From contig CAYLYP010000034.1 in NCBI GenBank assembly GCA_964387795.1, forward strand, positions 1 through 30,822: a DNA stretch of 30,822 bases. Reading direction: 5' to 3'. Source of the stretch: CAYLYP01 sp964387795 (GTDB lineage Bacteria > Bacteroidota > Bacteroidia > Bacteroidales > UBA7960). This document shows, in pieces, positions 7,116 to 15,156 of the stretch. Position 1 is the stretch's first letter; every line of letters starts with the position of its first letter. The notes below the pieces were generated by a model, which had not been told where the DNA came from, ran no database searches, and saw only the letters and a program-made list of their open reading frames with translations. Both the position numbers and the translations under genes were made by a program.

Positions 7116-8024
7116 CTATTCTGTTTTAATATATGGCAGGATTTTTTTATACAATACTGAATCAATAAGGTATGAATTCATCAGATCGCTTTCTTTTTGA
7201 TAGGCCCCATGCTGGTTTCGATAGGCCACAATGGATTTGGCAACATTTTTCCTGATGTAGGGATGCTTTGATAATATTTCTTCGGAGGCTGTATTGATAT
7301 TCATTTTTATCACCCCTTCATTTTCAATATATACAAATGGGTAGATTAGCTTATACCTGGTGCTGTCCATCCCATATACTTCTTTAAGCTGTTGGACTGA
7401 ATGAAAGCCGCCAAGCGCATTTCGATATTTGATTATCCTTTGGGCAAATACCGGCCCTATCCCGTTAATTGCTATTAAATCAGAAGAATCAGATGAATTA
7501 AGCGCTAATGGAAAGCTTGTCTTTAATCCTATTGCTGAAGTTTTATTGGGATACTTATCGTTTGTTGTTTCAGGGATAATGATATAAGGTTCCAGTTCAG
7601 AATACATTTGTTCGGTCATCCCATAGATTTTTTTCAGGTCTTCTTTTTTTCTGAAAAACCCACCTTTGGCCTCATAGTTTTTTATTGTTGCAGCAAGCCT
7701 CGGAGGGATGCCCAAACGAATCCAATCTTCAATGGGAAGCTGATTGGGGTTAAATGGGAAAGGATTGAGCCTGACTGTTTTATTTTTAAAGCTTTCGTAA
7801 AAGGTCTTTTTTTGCTTTTCAAATAGATTTTCCTGTTTTCCTAAAGCCATTGATTTTTCAATATCTTCTATCAGGCTGTCGAATTGCGAAAAATCCCTCT
7901 GTTCTTTTTTCACCAATAAAGGCAATGACAAAGGGAGCAGCAATGAAAGTAAAAGGATAATAAGCAAAATGAGAATGCCATTTCTTTCCCTTCTTGAAAA
8001 ATAAAAAAAGTCTTTTATCTTCAT
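7116..8024 (-). CDS. Membrane-anchored helix-hairpin-helix protein
   Basis: The protein has 302 residues. A basic, aromatic N-terminus (MKIKDFFYFSRRERNG) precedes one membrane segment at about 17-38. After a charged linker come three helix-hairpin-helix modules of the ComEA type: about 95-150 (LGIPPRLAATIKNYEAKGGF), about 180-232 (INGIGPVFAQRIIKYRNALG) and about 240-302 (ININTASEEILSKHPYIRKN). Such modules bind DNA backbones without sequence specificity, and in ComEA they hold incoming DNA in the periplasm; whether this protein does so is inference. An in-frame TTG lies six bases upstream, but ATG at 8024 gives the usual start of this family. It follows the outer-membrane-type gene with only about 10 bp between them, so they probably form an operon. 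Confidence 0.8.
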   Translation of the reverse strand: MKIKDFFYFSRRERNGILILLIILLLSLLLPLSLPLLVKKEQRDFSQFDSLIEDIEKSMALGKQENLFEKQKKTFYESFKNKTVRLNPFPFNPNQLPIEDWIRLGIPPRLAATIKNYEAKGGFFRKKEDLKKIYGMTEQMYSELEPYIIIPETTNDKYPNKTSAIGLKTSFPLALNSSDSSDLIAINGIGPVFAQRIIKYRNALGGFHSVQQLKEVYGMDSTRYKLIYPFVYIENEGVIKMNINTASEEILSKHPYIRKNVAKSIVAYRNQHGAYQKESDLMNSYLIDSVLYKKILPYIKTE

Positions 8025-8034
8025 ATACAAAACA

Positions 8035-8757
8035 TTATGATATCAATGGTTTTCTAAAAATACCCCCAATAAATACCCTGATATAAAAACGATAGGGATT
8101 TGAAGCAGGTAGTCCGTTCACTATTTCATCAGTAACTTCATATTTCCATTTTGACCTTGGGAGATGGAAAACGACACCGGCATCCACCCCAACAGTAAAG
8201 CCGCCATGGTCATGGCCTGGATCATATCTGAGCCTCATGAAGCTGATCCCCAGGTCGGCTGTAAACGATTTTAAATAATACCTTCTGGCTTCATTAATGT
8301 CTATAATCTGATTTTCATCTATTGTCATTGGATGCCCAGAGCGGTTCATCAGGTTAAGCCAACTTGTGCCGCGCCCCAAGCCCAGATATGGGAAAAGGAT
8401 ATTTCTGCCCTTATCGGCAATGATATAACCTGCCTGAATGGTAAACATGCTGAGTTCGCTCTCAATGCGCCCCCTTTCATTTTCAAAAGCAAATCCCCTG
8501 GCCCTGAACCCCCCTGTGCCCAATACCCATCCATTGCCCCTGAAGCCAAAACCACCTCCTCCAATCACTGTCCCTGAAACAGGTGTTTGGGCACCCCTGC
8601 CAAAAAGGCCTTCTTCTGATAGCTTTGAATCCATCATGGGAATCCCATTACAGGTAATCCCGAAAAAACCTTTGCCATAGCCTCCCGAATGCTTCTGTGC
8701 CAATAGGTTTGACGATATTATGATTAAAATTGAAGCTGTGATAATTCTTATATTCAT
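8035..8757 (-). CDS. Predicted outer-membrane / periplasmic protein, glycine-rich
   Basis: The protein has 240 residues from ATG at 8757, with signal peptide MNIRIITASILIIISSNLLA. The mature part begins with a Gly-rich segment (GTVIGGGGFGFRGNGWVLGT) and continues with alternating aromatic/polar stretches (MFTIQAGYIIADKG, LFPYLGLGRGTSWL, FTVGVDAGVVFHLP, YRFYIRVFIGGIF) that look like beta strands of a small outer-membrane barrel. I do not recognise the family. The frame is open upstream to a TTG at 8796, but a promoter -7 box (8794-8801) overlaps that codon, so the ATG at 8757 is preferred. Confidence 0.65.
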   Translation of the reverse strand: MNIRIITASILIIISSNLLAQKHSGGYGKGFFGITCNGIPMMDSKLSEEGLFGRGAQTPVSGTVIGGGGFGFRGNGWVLGTGGFRARGFAFENERGRIESELSMFTIQAGYIIADKGRNILFPYLGLGRGTSWLNLMNRSGHPMTIDENQIIDINEARRYYLKSFTADLGISFMRLRYDPGHDHGGFTVGVDAGVVFHLPRSKWKYEVTDEIVNGLPASNPYRFYIRVFIGGIFRKPLIS

Positions 8758-8793
8758 CTTTATCCTTACTGATATTTTATTTTTTATCTGATT

Positions 8794-8801
8794 CAAAGAT
8801 A
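8794..8801 (-). promoter_or_regulatory. Bacteroidetes-type -7 box for the 8757 gene
   Basis: On the minus strand the bases read TATCTTTG, matching the Bacteroidetes TAnnTTTG consensus. Transcription would begin near 8787, about 30 nt ahead of the ATG at 8757. No clear TTTG -33 box lies 19-21 nt upstream, so support is partial. Confidence 0.4.
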
Positions 8802-9022
8802 TAAATCTTTCCTTTAATCCTTAAGGCCTTCTTTTATTCTTTCCAAATGCCTTTACCCATAGCTTTTGATTTGACAATTGGTTGGAATGGGATTTCATTA
8901 AAAATGAGCCTAAGTGGTTAAATATCAAATCACAGGATGTTTTTTTCATTAAGAATCCCACTTGAAGGTTATGCTATTTCCATAACATGGTAATGGTTTG
9001 AACGGGGTCTTAACGGACTTAA

Positions 9023-9051
9023 AGCGGGGTTGAGACGGTTTCAACCCGGCT
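9023..9051. repeat. Hairpin at the edge of the minisatellite
   Basis: AGCGGGGTTGA (9023-9033) pairs with TCAACCCGGCT (9041-9051) except for one G/G mismatch, with a 7-base loop. Its right arm is the first element of the 11-bp repeat, so hairpin and minisatellite share sequence. No T-run follows on the plus strand. Confidence 0.5.
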
Positions 9052-9101
9052 CAAACCCGGCTCAAACCCGGCTCAAACCCGGCTCAAACCCGGCTCAACC
9101 C
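9045..9101. repeat. 11-bp minisatellite, five units
   Basis: The unit CCCGGCTCAAA begins at 9045, 9056, 9067, 9078 and 9089 (the last with one change), followed by CCC. The G+C-rich units stand out from the A+T-rich surroundings. The period is close to one DNA helical turn, so the units would lie on one face of the helix. Confidence 0.9.
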
Positions 9102-9114
9102 TTAACATGGTATC

Positions 9115-9203
9115 TTCGATTTGCGATTTAGGACTGACGATTTACAAATTACAAGGAGTTACGATGTACGATGTACGATTTACGATTTCAAACTGACGAT
9201 TAA
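9115..9203. repeat. TACGAT short-repeat block
   Basis: Four TACGAT units spaced 7 bp apart start at 9160, 9167, 9174 and 9181. Related CGATTT and CTGACGATT words occur on both sides. Blocks of this type are familiar between genes in Bacteroidetes genomes; I know of no function for them. Confidence 0.7.
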
Positions 9204-9463
9204 CATTATGTGTTTATTAGCAGGCACAGCTTAGGGAAGAATTTGCATTATTATAATTTAGTAAAAAATGGTATGGTGTTGACAACAGGGTATTTGTTGG
9301 TGAAAACTATTTTAATATGGCTTATTGTAAGTTAAGGATTGGATACAGTTCAAAAAAAATCAAAAAATATTTTGCAAAAACACCTGATAGGTTAAAAAAA
9401 ATTATGATTTTAGCGGTCTGATAAAGAGCCTGGTTTTATAGAAAAAGGATTTTTGAACCAAAA

Positions 9464-10843
9464 ATGCGGGACAGACAAATGAAAACAAAAGAATCAAGTG
9501 TCAGGGGAAGCTTTGGCAGCAAGTTTGGGATTATTGCAGCAGCAGCGGGATCAGCAGTTGGGCTTGGTAATATCTGGCGGTTCCCTTATGTAGCAGGTGA
9601 AAATGGGGGAGGTGCTTTTTTGTTGATATATATTGGTTTTATACTTTTGTTTGGGATACCTGTAATGTTATCTGAGTTGATGATAGGACGTTCTGCCCAG
9701 TCAAACGCCTATAGGGCATTTAAAAAGCTGGCACCAGGCAAACCATGGTATATCATAGGCCTGATGGGCATCACGGCAGCATTTGTAATACTGGCATTTT
9801 ATTCAACAATAGCTGGCTGGACGCTTGAATATTTATACCAGAGCATTATCAATGGCTTTGCAGGCAAGGATTCGCAAATGCTAACAGGGATGTTTACAAC
9901 ATTTCAAACAAGCACCGTTATGCCGCTTTTTTGGCAGATGGTATTTTTAATTCTGACTGCAATTATTGTTTTATGTGGTGTTCAGGGGGGTATCGAAAAA
10001 TACTCAAAAATACTTATGCCCTTGTTGGCATTGATTATGGTTGTACTCTGCGTACGTTCATTAACATTGCCCGGAGCAGCAAAGGGGCTTTCATTTTTGT
10101 TCAATCCTGATTTTTCAAAGATCAATGCACAGGTAATCTTTAGTGCATTGGGGCAGGCCGCATTTTCGTTAAGTATAGGGATGGGTGCCCTTATAACTTA
10201 TGGTTCGTATGTGAAGAAAAACAACAACCTAAACCAAATTGCCGTAGAGGTATCAATAGCTGATACCCTGATAGCCATACTTTCCGGGGTAGTGATCTTC
10301 CCGGCAGTATTTAGTTTTGGGATCAGCCCAACCCAGGGACCAGGACTTGTGTTTATTGTGTTGCCCAATATTTTTCAACAGATGACGGGAGGTTATTTCT
10401 TTGCAATCATGTTTTTTGTGCTGTTGGTCATAGCTGCCTTAACGTCTTCCATTTCAATTCTTGAAGTAGTGGTTGCTTTTTGTGTTGAAGAATTCAAAAT
10501 AAAAAGGGGCCTGGCTACTCTATTAGCATCAATCGGAGCTGCCATTGCGGGGGTATTTTGCACTTTATCATGGGGTGCCTTTAAAGGCATCAGCATCTTA
10601 GGGAAAAACATCTTTGACTTTTTTGATTTCTTTTCAGCAAACATCTTATTGCCATTAGGGGCCTTGCTGATTGTGGTTTTTGTGGGCTGGGTCTTTGGGC
10701 GTAGAAAAGCATACAGTGAGCTTTCAAATGAAGGGACACTGCGGGCAAGGTTTTTTGGATTGGTGTTCTTTGTTGTGAAATTTGTAGCACCATTGATCAT
10801 TGCAGTTATATTCTTAAATGGATTAGGTATCATTAAACTCTAA
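9464..10843 (+). CDS. Sodium-dependent transporter, NSS (SNF) family
   Basis: The protein has 459 residues and about 11 membrane segments, the usual number for many bacterial members of the neurotransmitter:sodium symporter family (LeuT, MhsT, Tyt1). The first segment carries the signature GSAVGLGNIWRFPYVAGENG, whose unwound part binds sodium and substrate. The probable role is sodium-driven uptake of an amino acid; the substrate cannot be read from sequence. The ATG at 9479 (MKTKESS) is an equally good start. The gene is followed 9 bp later by an AGCS symporter, so both are probably co-transcribed. Confidence 0.93.
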   Translation: MRDRQMKTKESSVRGSFGSKFGIIAAAAGSAVGLGNIWRFPYVAGENGGGAFLLIYIGFILLFGIPVMLSELMIGRSAQSNAYRAFKKLAPGKPWYIIGLMGITAAFVILAFYSTIAGWTLEYLYQSIINGFAGKDSQMLTGMFTTFQTSTVMPLFWQMVFLILTAIIVLCGVQGGIEKYSKILMPLLALIMVVLCVRSLTLPGAAKGLSFLFNPDFSKINAQVIFSALGQAAFSLSIGMGALITYGSYVKKNNNLNQIAVEVSIADTLIAILSGVVIFPAVFSFGISPTQGPGLVFIVLPNIFQQMTGGYFFAIMFFVLLVIAALTSSISILEVVVAFCVEEFKIKRGLATLLASIGAAIAGVFCTLSWGAFKGISILGKNIFDFFDFFSANILLPLGALLIVVFVGWVFGRRKAYSELSNEGTLRARFFGLVFFVVKFVAPLIIAVIFLNGLGIIKL

Positions 10844-10852
10844 GCAAAAAAC

Positions 10853-12241
10853 ATGGGCAATTTTCTTGAAATTTTAAATCAGGGCATTAAGGCATATAAT
10901 GAATATGTTGGGGGATATCTGATCCTGGCATTGCTATTGCCAACAGGGATCTATTTTACATTTAAGCTAAGGTTTCTTCAGGTAAGAGGCTTTTGGCATG
11001 CCATCAGGATTGTGGCAGGCAAATATTCGAAGAAAGATGACAAAGGGGATATCAACCATTTTAAGGCATTAACAACTGCTTTATCAGCAACAGTTGGGAC
11101 TGGTAACATTGTAGGGGTTGCGTTGGCGATACATTATGGTGGGCCAGGGGCAATCTTCTGGATGTGGGTCACCGGGTTTTTCGGGATGATGATAAAGATG
11201 GTTGAGTGTACATTAGCTCAGAAATTCCGGAAGACCAATGCTGATGGCTCGGTATCGGGAGGGCCGATGTATTATATGGAGATGGGATTAAAGGATAAGT
11301 TGGGAAAATATGCAAAATGGCTTTCAGTGGTGTTTGCATCGGCAGCCATTTTATGTTCCATGGGTACCGGAAATATGGCGCAGAGCAACTCTATGTCGGA
11401 TGTATTATTGACAAATTATAATATCCCGGTTTTATATACAGGGTTAGCTACGGCATTGCTTGTGCTTCTTATTGTTGTGGGAGGCTTGAAGCGTATTGCT
11501 GAGGTTACTTCCCGTTTAGTCCCATTTATGGCAATATTTTATTTTATTGCTGCTATAACAGTAGTCATCCTTCATTTGAATTGGTTGCCAGGAGCCTTTG
11601 CTTTGATTTTTAAGGAGGCGTTTTCGCCCTCAGCCGCTGGTGGTGGCATTGTTGGTTCTGCCTTTATAATGACGCTCACCTGGGGTGTAAGGCGAGGTTT
11701 GTTTTCTAATGAAGCAGGTCAGGGTTCAGCACCCATGGCCCACGCAGCAGCAAAAACTCCTTATCCGATGCGTGAAGGATTGGTAGCATCCCTGGAGCCC
11801 TTTGTTGATACTCTTTTTATCTGCACCCTTACTGCTATAGTTATCATCATGACAGGAGCATACAATTCAGGTATTGCCGGGGTAGGGATGACTGTTGAGG
11901 CATTCAGGACAGGCCTTGATGCAATAAACCTTGGTTGGTTTGCCCCTCATATTGTTGCTGCCGGTTTGTTATTGTTTGCTTTTTCAACAATAGTAAGCTG
12001 GTCTTATTATGGCACCAGGGCGTCTCAATATCTTTTCGGGGATAAAGCAATTAAACCATATTATTACGTTTATTGCATTTTTGTAATCTTTGGTGCTGTT
12101 TGGGGCCTTGAGATTGTATGGAATTTTGTGGACATGGTTATTACCTTCATGACAATCCCCAATCTGATTGCAATATTATTGCTTGCACCTGTTATGAAAG
12201 CCGAAGCTGATAATTATTTCAGGGAGATGAGAATGAAATAA
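10853..12241 (+). CDS. Alanine/glycine:cation symporter, AGCS family
   Basis: The protein has 462 residues and about 10-11 membrane segments. Family signatures are ALSATVGTGNIVGVALAIHY near residue 77, SGGPMYYMEMGL near 137 and GVRRGLFSNEAGQGSAPMAH near 280. Members (AlsT, DagA, AgcS) couple sodium or proton entry to uptake of alanine, glycine or glutamine. The full length and all signatures suggest a working transporter. It is the second gene of a pair with the NSS transporter, and a strong terminator lies 24 bp after its stop. Confidence 0.95.
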   Translation: MGNFLEILNQGIKAYNEYVGGYLILALLLPTGIYFTFKLRFLQVRGFWHAIRIVAGKYSKKDDKGDINHFKALTTALSATVGTGNIVGVALAIHYGGPGAIFWMWVTGFFGMMIKMVECTLAQKFRKTNADGSVSGGPMYYMEMGLKDKLGKYAKWLSVVFASAAILCSMGTGNMAQSNSMSDVLLTNYNIPVLYTGLATALLVLLIVVGGLKRIAEVTSRLVPFMAIFYFIAAITVVILHLNWLPGAFALIFKEAFSPSAAGGGIVGSAFIMTLTWGVRRGLFSNEAGQGSAPMAHAAAKTPYPMREGLVASLEPFVDTLFICTLTAIVIIMTGAYNSGIAGVGMTVEAFRTGLDAINLGWFAPHIVAAGLLLFAFSTIVSWSYYGTRASQYLFGDKAIKPYYYVYCIFVIFGAVWGLEIVWNFVDMVITFMTIPNLIAILLLAPVMKAEADNYFREMRMK

Positions 12242-12264
12242 ACAATTTCGTGATATTTTAATAG

Positions 12265-12325
12265 CACCCTTGCACAATAAAATTGTAATTTTGATAGTTT
12301 ATTGTGAAAGGGTGTTTTTTATTTT
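12265..12325 (+). terminator. Rho-independent terminator after the transporter pair
   Basis: CACCCTT (12265-12271) pairs with AAGGGTG (12308-12314) and CACAATAAA (12273-12281) with TTTATTGTG (12298-12306), with one G/A mismatch between the two stem parts. A run TTTTTTATTTTT follows directly. Confidence 0.88.
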
Positions 12326-12401
12326 TATAAGGTCAAAAGCATCTTTCCGGCAATATTTTTTCAATTGAAGGAATTCAGGTTACGGTAATAAAAAAGCCTT
12401 T

Positions 12402-13913
12402 ATGAGGGAGAAGTGGATTGTTTTTTTTCTAATAAGTAATATTTTCAGCCAGGTTGCCGTTTTTGGGCAGGAATACACCCAGATAGAGCTTGTGGAAGCC
12501 AATACTATGGAGTTTGATACTAAAATTGGGGATAAGGCCAGAAGGCTATTAGGGTCGGTAGTATTTAAGCATGAAGAAACCTGGATGTTTTGCGACAGTG
12601 CTTATCTTTATCCTGAGATAAACAGCCTCAAAGCATATTCAAATGTGTATATTGTTGATAAAGACACCCTTGAGATATGGGGCGATGTTTTATACTATGA
12701 CGGGAATACCCGCATAGCTGCAATGTCGGGTGGTGTTTTGATGAAAGATCCACAATTGACATTAACTACAGATACCCTGATTTATGACCTGGGCTTGAAT
12801 ACTGCCAATTATCTTGAAGGGGGAAGGATTATCGACAGCGAGAATGAGCTTACCAGCCTTTGGGGTTTTTATTATGCCGATTTCCATGAGTTTTTCTTTA
12901 AGGACGAGGTGGTACTTACAAACCCTGATTATGTAATGCGCAGCGATACCCTGAAATATAATACTGAAACAGAGGTTTCATATTTTTATGGCCCAACAAG
13001 TATTATAGGGGAGAAAGACAGGATTTATTGTAAGAATGGATGGTATGACACAAAAAATGATATTGCGCAGTTTAACAAAGATGCATATCTGACAAATCAT
13101 GAACAAAGCCTTACAGGCGACAGTGTTTATTACGACAGGAACATTGGTTATGGGAAAGCTATTCAGAATGTAGTGCTCACCGATTCGGTCAACCAGACCT
13201 TCATTACCGGACATTTTGCAGAACATTTTGACAAGGAAGGGCTCTCTTATGTTACAAATAATGCTGTCTTAACGATTATCTATGAGAACGACAGTCTTTT
13301 TTTGCATGCTGACACCCTGAAATCCATCTATCACGAAGATACTGATTCGAGGACACTTCTTGCTTTTAGGAAGGCAAAGTTTTACAGGAGCGATTTGCAG
13401 GGATTGAGTGATTCTATTGCCTACCATACTGCCGACAGCACAATATACATGTATTATGATCCAATTATTTGGGCAGAGGAAAACCAGATGACAGCAGTGA
13501 GGATAGAAATAAAGTCGGATGGTGAAAGTGTAAAAAGCGTTCATTTGTTTGAGTCGTCATTTTCAATTTCAATGCTTGACAGCCTGAGTTTTGACCAGAT
13601 AAAAGGCCGCAATATGGTTGGCCATTTTCTGGAAGGTGTATTGAAAAGAATAGAGGTATTTGGCAATGGTGAAACCATCTATAACCTCACAGATGAAGGT
13701 TCCAAAAAGGTAAATGCGATAAATAAGGCAATCTGTTCGGATATCGTAATCTATATTGAGGATAATGCTGTTAACCGGATTAAGTTTATCGACCGCCCGG
13801 ATGCTACATTGTATCCTCCCAAAGAGCTTCCTCAGGAAGAGCGGTTCCTGAAAAATTTTAAGTGGCATGCTGAAAAGCGGCCAAAGAGCAAACAAGATAT
13901 TTTTACATGGTAA
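12402..13913 (+). CDS. OstA-like / LptA-type organic solvent tolerance protein
   Basis: The protein has 503 residues and a signal peptide ending near VAVFGQ. The rest is a long series of short beta-strand repeats of the OstA/LptA kind (VEANTMEFDTKIGDKARRLL, GDVLYYDGNTRIAAMSGGV, LTGDSVYYDRNIGYGKAIQN), each with the GD-L-Y/N-T-A rhythm that builds the jelly-roll groove carrying lipopolysaccharide across the periplasm. Proteobacterial LptA is about 180 residues; longer OstA-like proteins are usual in Bacteroidetes. The likely role is LPS transport between inner and outer membranes. It starts a probable operon: its stop is 1 bp before the ATG of the M16 peptidase. Confidence 0.88.
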   Translation: MREKWIVFFLISNIFSQVAVFGQEYTQIELVEANTMEFDTKIGDKARRLLGSVVFKHEETWMFCDSAYLYPEINSLKAYSNVYIVDKDTLEIWGDVLYYDGNTRIAAMSGGVLMKDPQLTLTTDTLIYDLGLNTANYLEGGRIIDSENELTSLWGFYYADFHEFFFKDEVVLTNPDYVMRSDTLKYNTETEVSYFYGPTSIIGEKDRIYCKNGWYDTKNDIAQFNKDAYLTNHEQSLTGDSVYYDRNIGYGKAIQNVVLTDSVNQTFITGHFAEHFDKEGLSYVTNNAVLTIIYENDSLFLHADTLKSIYHEDTDSRTLLAFRKAKFYRSDLQGLSDSIAYHTADSTIYMYYDPIIWAEENQMTAVRIEIKSDGESVKSVHLFESSFSISMLDSLSFDQIKGRNMVGHFLEGVLKRIEVFGNGETIYNLTDEGSKKVNAINKAICSDIVIYIEDNAVNRIKFIDRPDATLYPPKELPQEERFLKNFKWHAEKRPKSKQDIFTW

Positions 13914-13914
13914 T

Positions 13915-15156
13915 ATGATACAATTTGAAAGGTTTACCCTGTCAAACGGGTTAAAGATCATCGTTCATACAGATAAGAGCACTTCAGTTGTAGCTTTTAA
14001 CCTGCTTTATAATGTGGGGGCCAGGGATGAAGCCCCAAACAGGACAGGGCTTGCACATTTATTTGAACATTTGATGTTTGAGGGCTCTGAAAACATCCCT
14101 CAGTTTGACAGTCCTTTGCTCTTAGCCGGTGGAGAGAACAACGCCTTTACAAGCAATGATATTACAAATTACTATATTACCATACCGTCCCAAAACCTTG
14201 AAACTGCATTCTGGCTTGAGTCGGACAGGATGCGAGGTTTAGTGTTTTCGGAAGAAAAGCTAAACCTTCAGAAGGATGTAGTTATTGAAGAATATAAGCA
14301 ATCCTATTTAAACCAGCCTTATGGTGATGTTTGGTTGATGCTCAGGCCCTTGGCCTATAAGGTGCATCCGTATCGCTGGCCGACCATTGGCAGTGAGGTG
14401 TCACATATCAGGGATGTATCATTGGCAGAAGCGAGGGCATTTTATTCAAAATACTATGCACCCAATAATGCTATTCTGAGTGTATGTGGCAATGTGGATG
14501 CCCATGAGGTTTTACGACTTGCAGAGAAGTGGTTTGGTCCTATTGCCCCGTCAGATATCCAATCGAAGAACATTCCATCCGAACCAGTCCAGGATTCGTT
14601 CCGCTTGCTGGAGGTAAAGCGTGATGTCCCATCTGATGAGATTTATATCACATTTCATACCGGGGCAAGGCTTGATGCAGATTACTATCCTTCGGATTTA
14701 ATGACAGATATACTATCATCGGGCAAGAGTTCGAGGCTTTATCAACACCTTGTGCAGGAACAGAAGCTCTTTAGTGATGCAAACGCATATATTATGGCAT
14801 CCATGGATCCCGGATTGCTTGTGCTGAGTGGGCGCTTAATGCCGGAAACGAAGATGGAACAGGCAAGGGAGGCACTCTGGGCAGAGATAAACCAAATGAA
14901 AGACCTTATTGTACCGGATACCGAGTTGAAAAAAGTAACAAACAAACTGGTGGCCAACAATACCTATTCAGAAATCAATGTATTGAACAAAGCCATGAAC
15001 CTTGGGTATTATGAATTGTTGGGCGATGCCAATGTCTTAAATCAGCTAAGTGAAAGATATCTGGCAGTGGGTCCACAATCCATAAGGGATTTTGCACAAA
15101 ATGTATGTGTTGAAGAAAATAGTTCTGAATTACATTATTACGCAGAAAAAGCATGA
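13915..15156 (+). CDS. M16 family zinc peptidase, catalytic subunit
   Basis: The protein has 413 residues from ATG 13915. The inverted zinc motif is HLFEH (His48, Glu51, His52), and the third zinc ligand is in VVIEEY (Glu125/126). The N-terminus FERFTLSNGLKIIVHTD is the normal start of M16B peptidases. An in-frame ATG at 13867 would overlap the OstA-like gene and add residues foreign to the family, so I reject it. There is no signal peptide, so it may act in the cytoplasm or leave by another route. It overlaps the next gene by ATGA. M16B enzymes often pair a catalytic with a non-catalytic subunit to form one closed chamber, and that is the arrangement here. Confidence 0.92.
   Translation: MIQFERFTLSNGLKIIVHTDKSTSVVAFNLLYNVGARDEAPNRTGLAHLFEHLMFEGSENIPQFDSPLLLAGGENNAFTSNDITNYYITIPSQNLETAFWLESDRMRGLVFSEEKLNLQKDVVIEEYKQSYLNQPYGDVWLMLRPLAYKVHPYRWPTIGSEVSHIRDVSLAEARAFYSKYYAPNNAILSVCGNVDAHEVLRLAEKWFGPIAPSDIQSKNIPSEPVQDSFRLLEVKRDVPSDEIYITFHTGARLDADYYPSDLMTDILSSGKSSRLYQHLVQEQKLFSDANAYIMASMDPGLLVLSGRLMPETKMEQAREALWAEINQMKDLIVPDTELKKVTNKLVANNTYSEINVLNKAMNLGYYELLGDANVLNQLSERYLAVGPQSIRDFAQNVCVEENSSELHYYAEKA

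Larger units (their letters stand above)
8802..9463. other. Gene-free divergent region with tandem repeats
   Basis: This stretch separates the minus-strand outer-membrane gene from the plus-strand transporter operon. No frame looks coding. It holds a hairpin (9023-9051), an 11-bp minisatellite (9045-9101) and a TACGAT repeat (9115-9203). The remainder is A+T-rich, and I find no good match to the TTTG/TAnnTTTG promoter ahead of the transporter gene. Confidence 0.6.

Noticed and set aside
8758..8796. TTG start extending the outer-membrane-type protein
   Set aside because: A TATCTTTG -7 box overlaps the TTG, and the ATG at 8757 begins directly with a signal peptide.
10393..10833. 146-codon antisense frame in the NSS transporter gene
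   Set aside because: The plus-strand gene is a clear full-length transporter; the antisense frame is a low-complexity shadow of its membrane segments.
12286..12293. TAATTTTG match to the -7 promoter consensus ahead of the OstA-like gene
   Set aside because: It lies in the loop of the transporter terminator and has no -33 box at the right distance, so a chance match is more likely.
13867..13914. Upstream ATG extending the catalytic M16 peptidase
   Set aside because: It lies inside the OstA-like gene and would add 16 residues before the normal M16 N-terminus; ATG 13915 directly after the upstream stop fits better.
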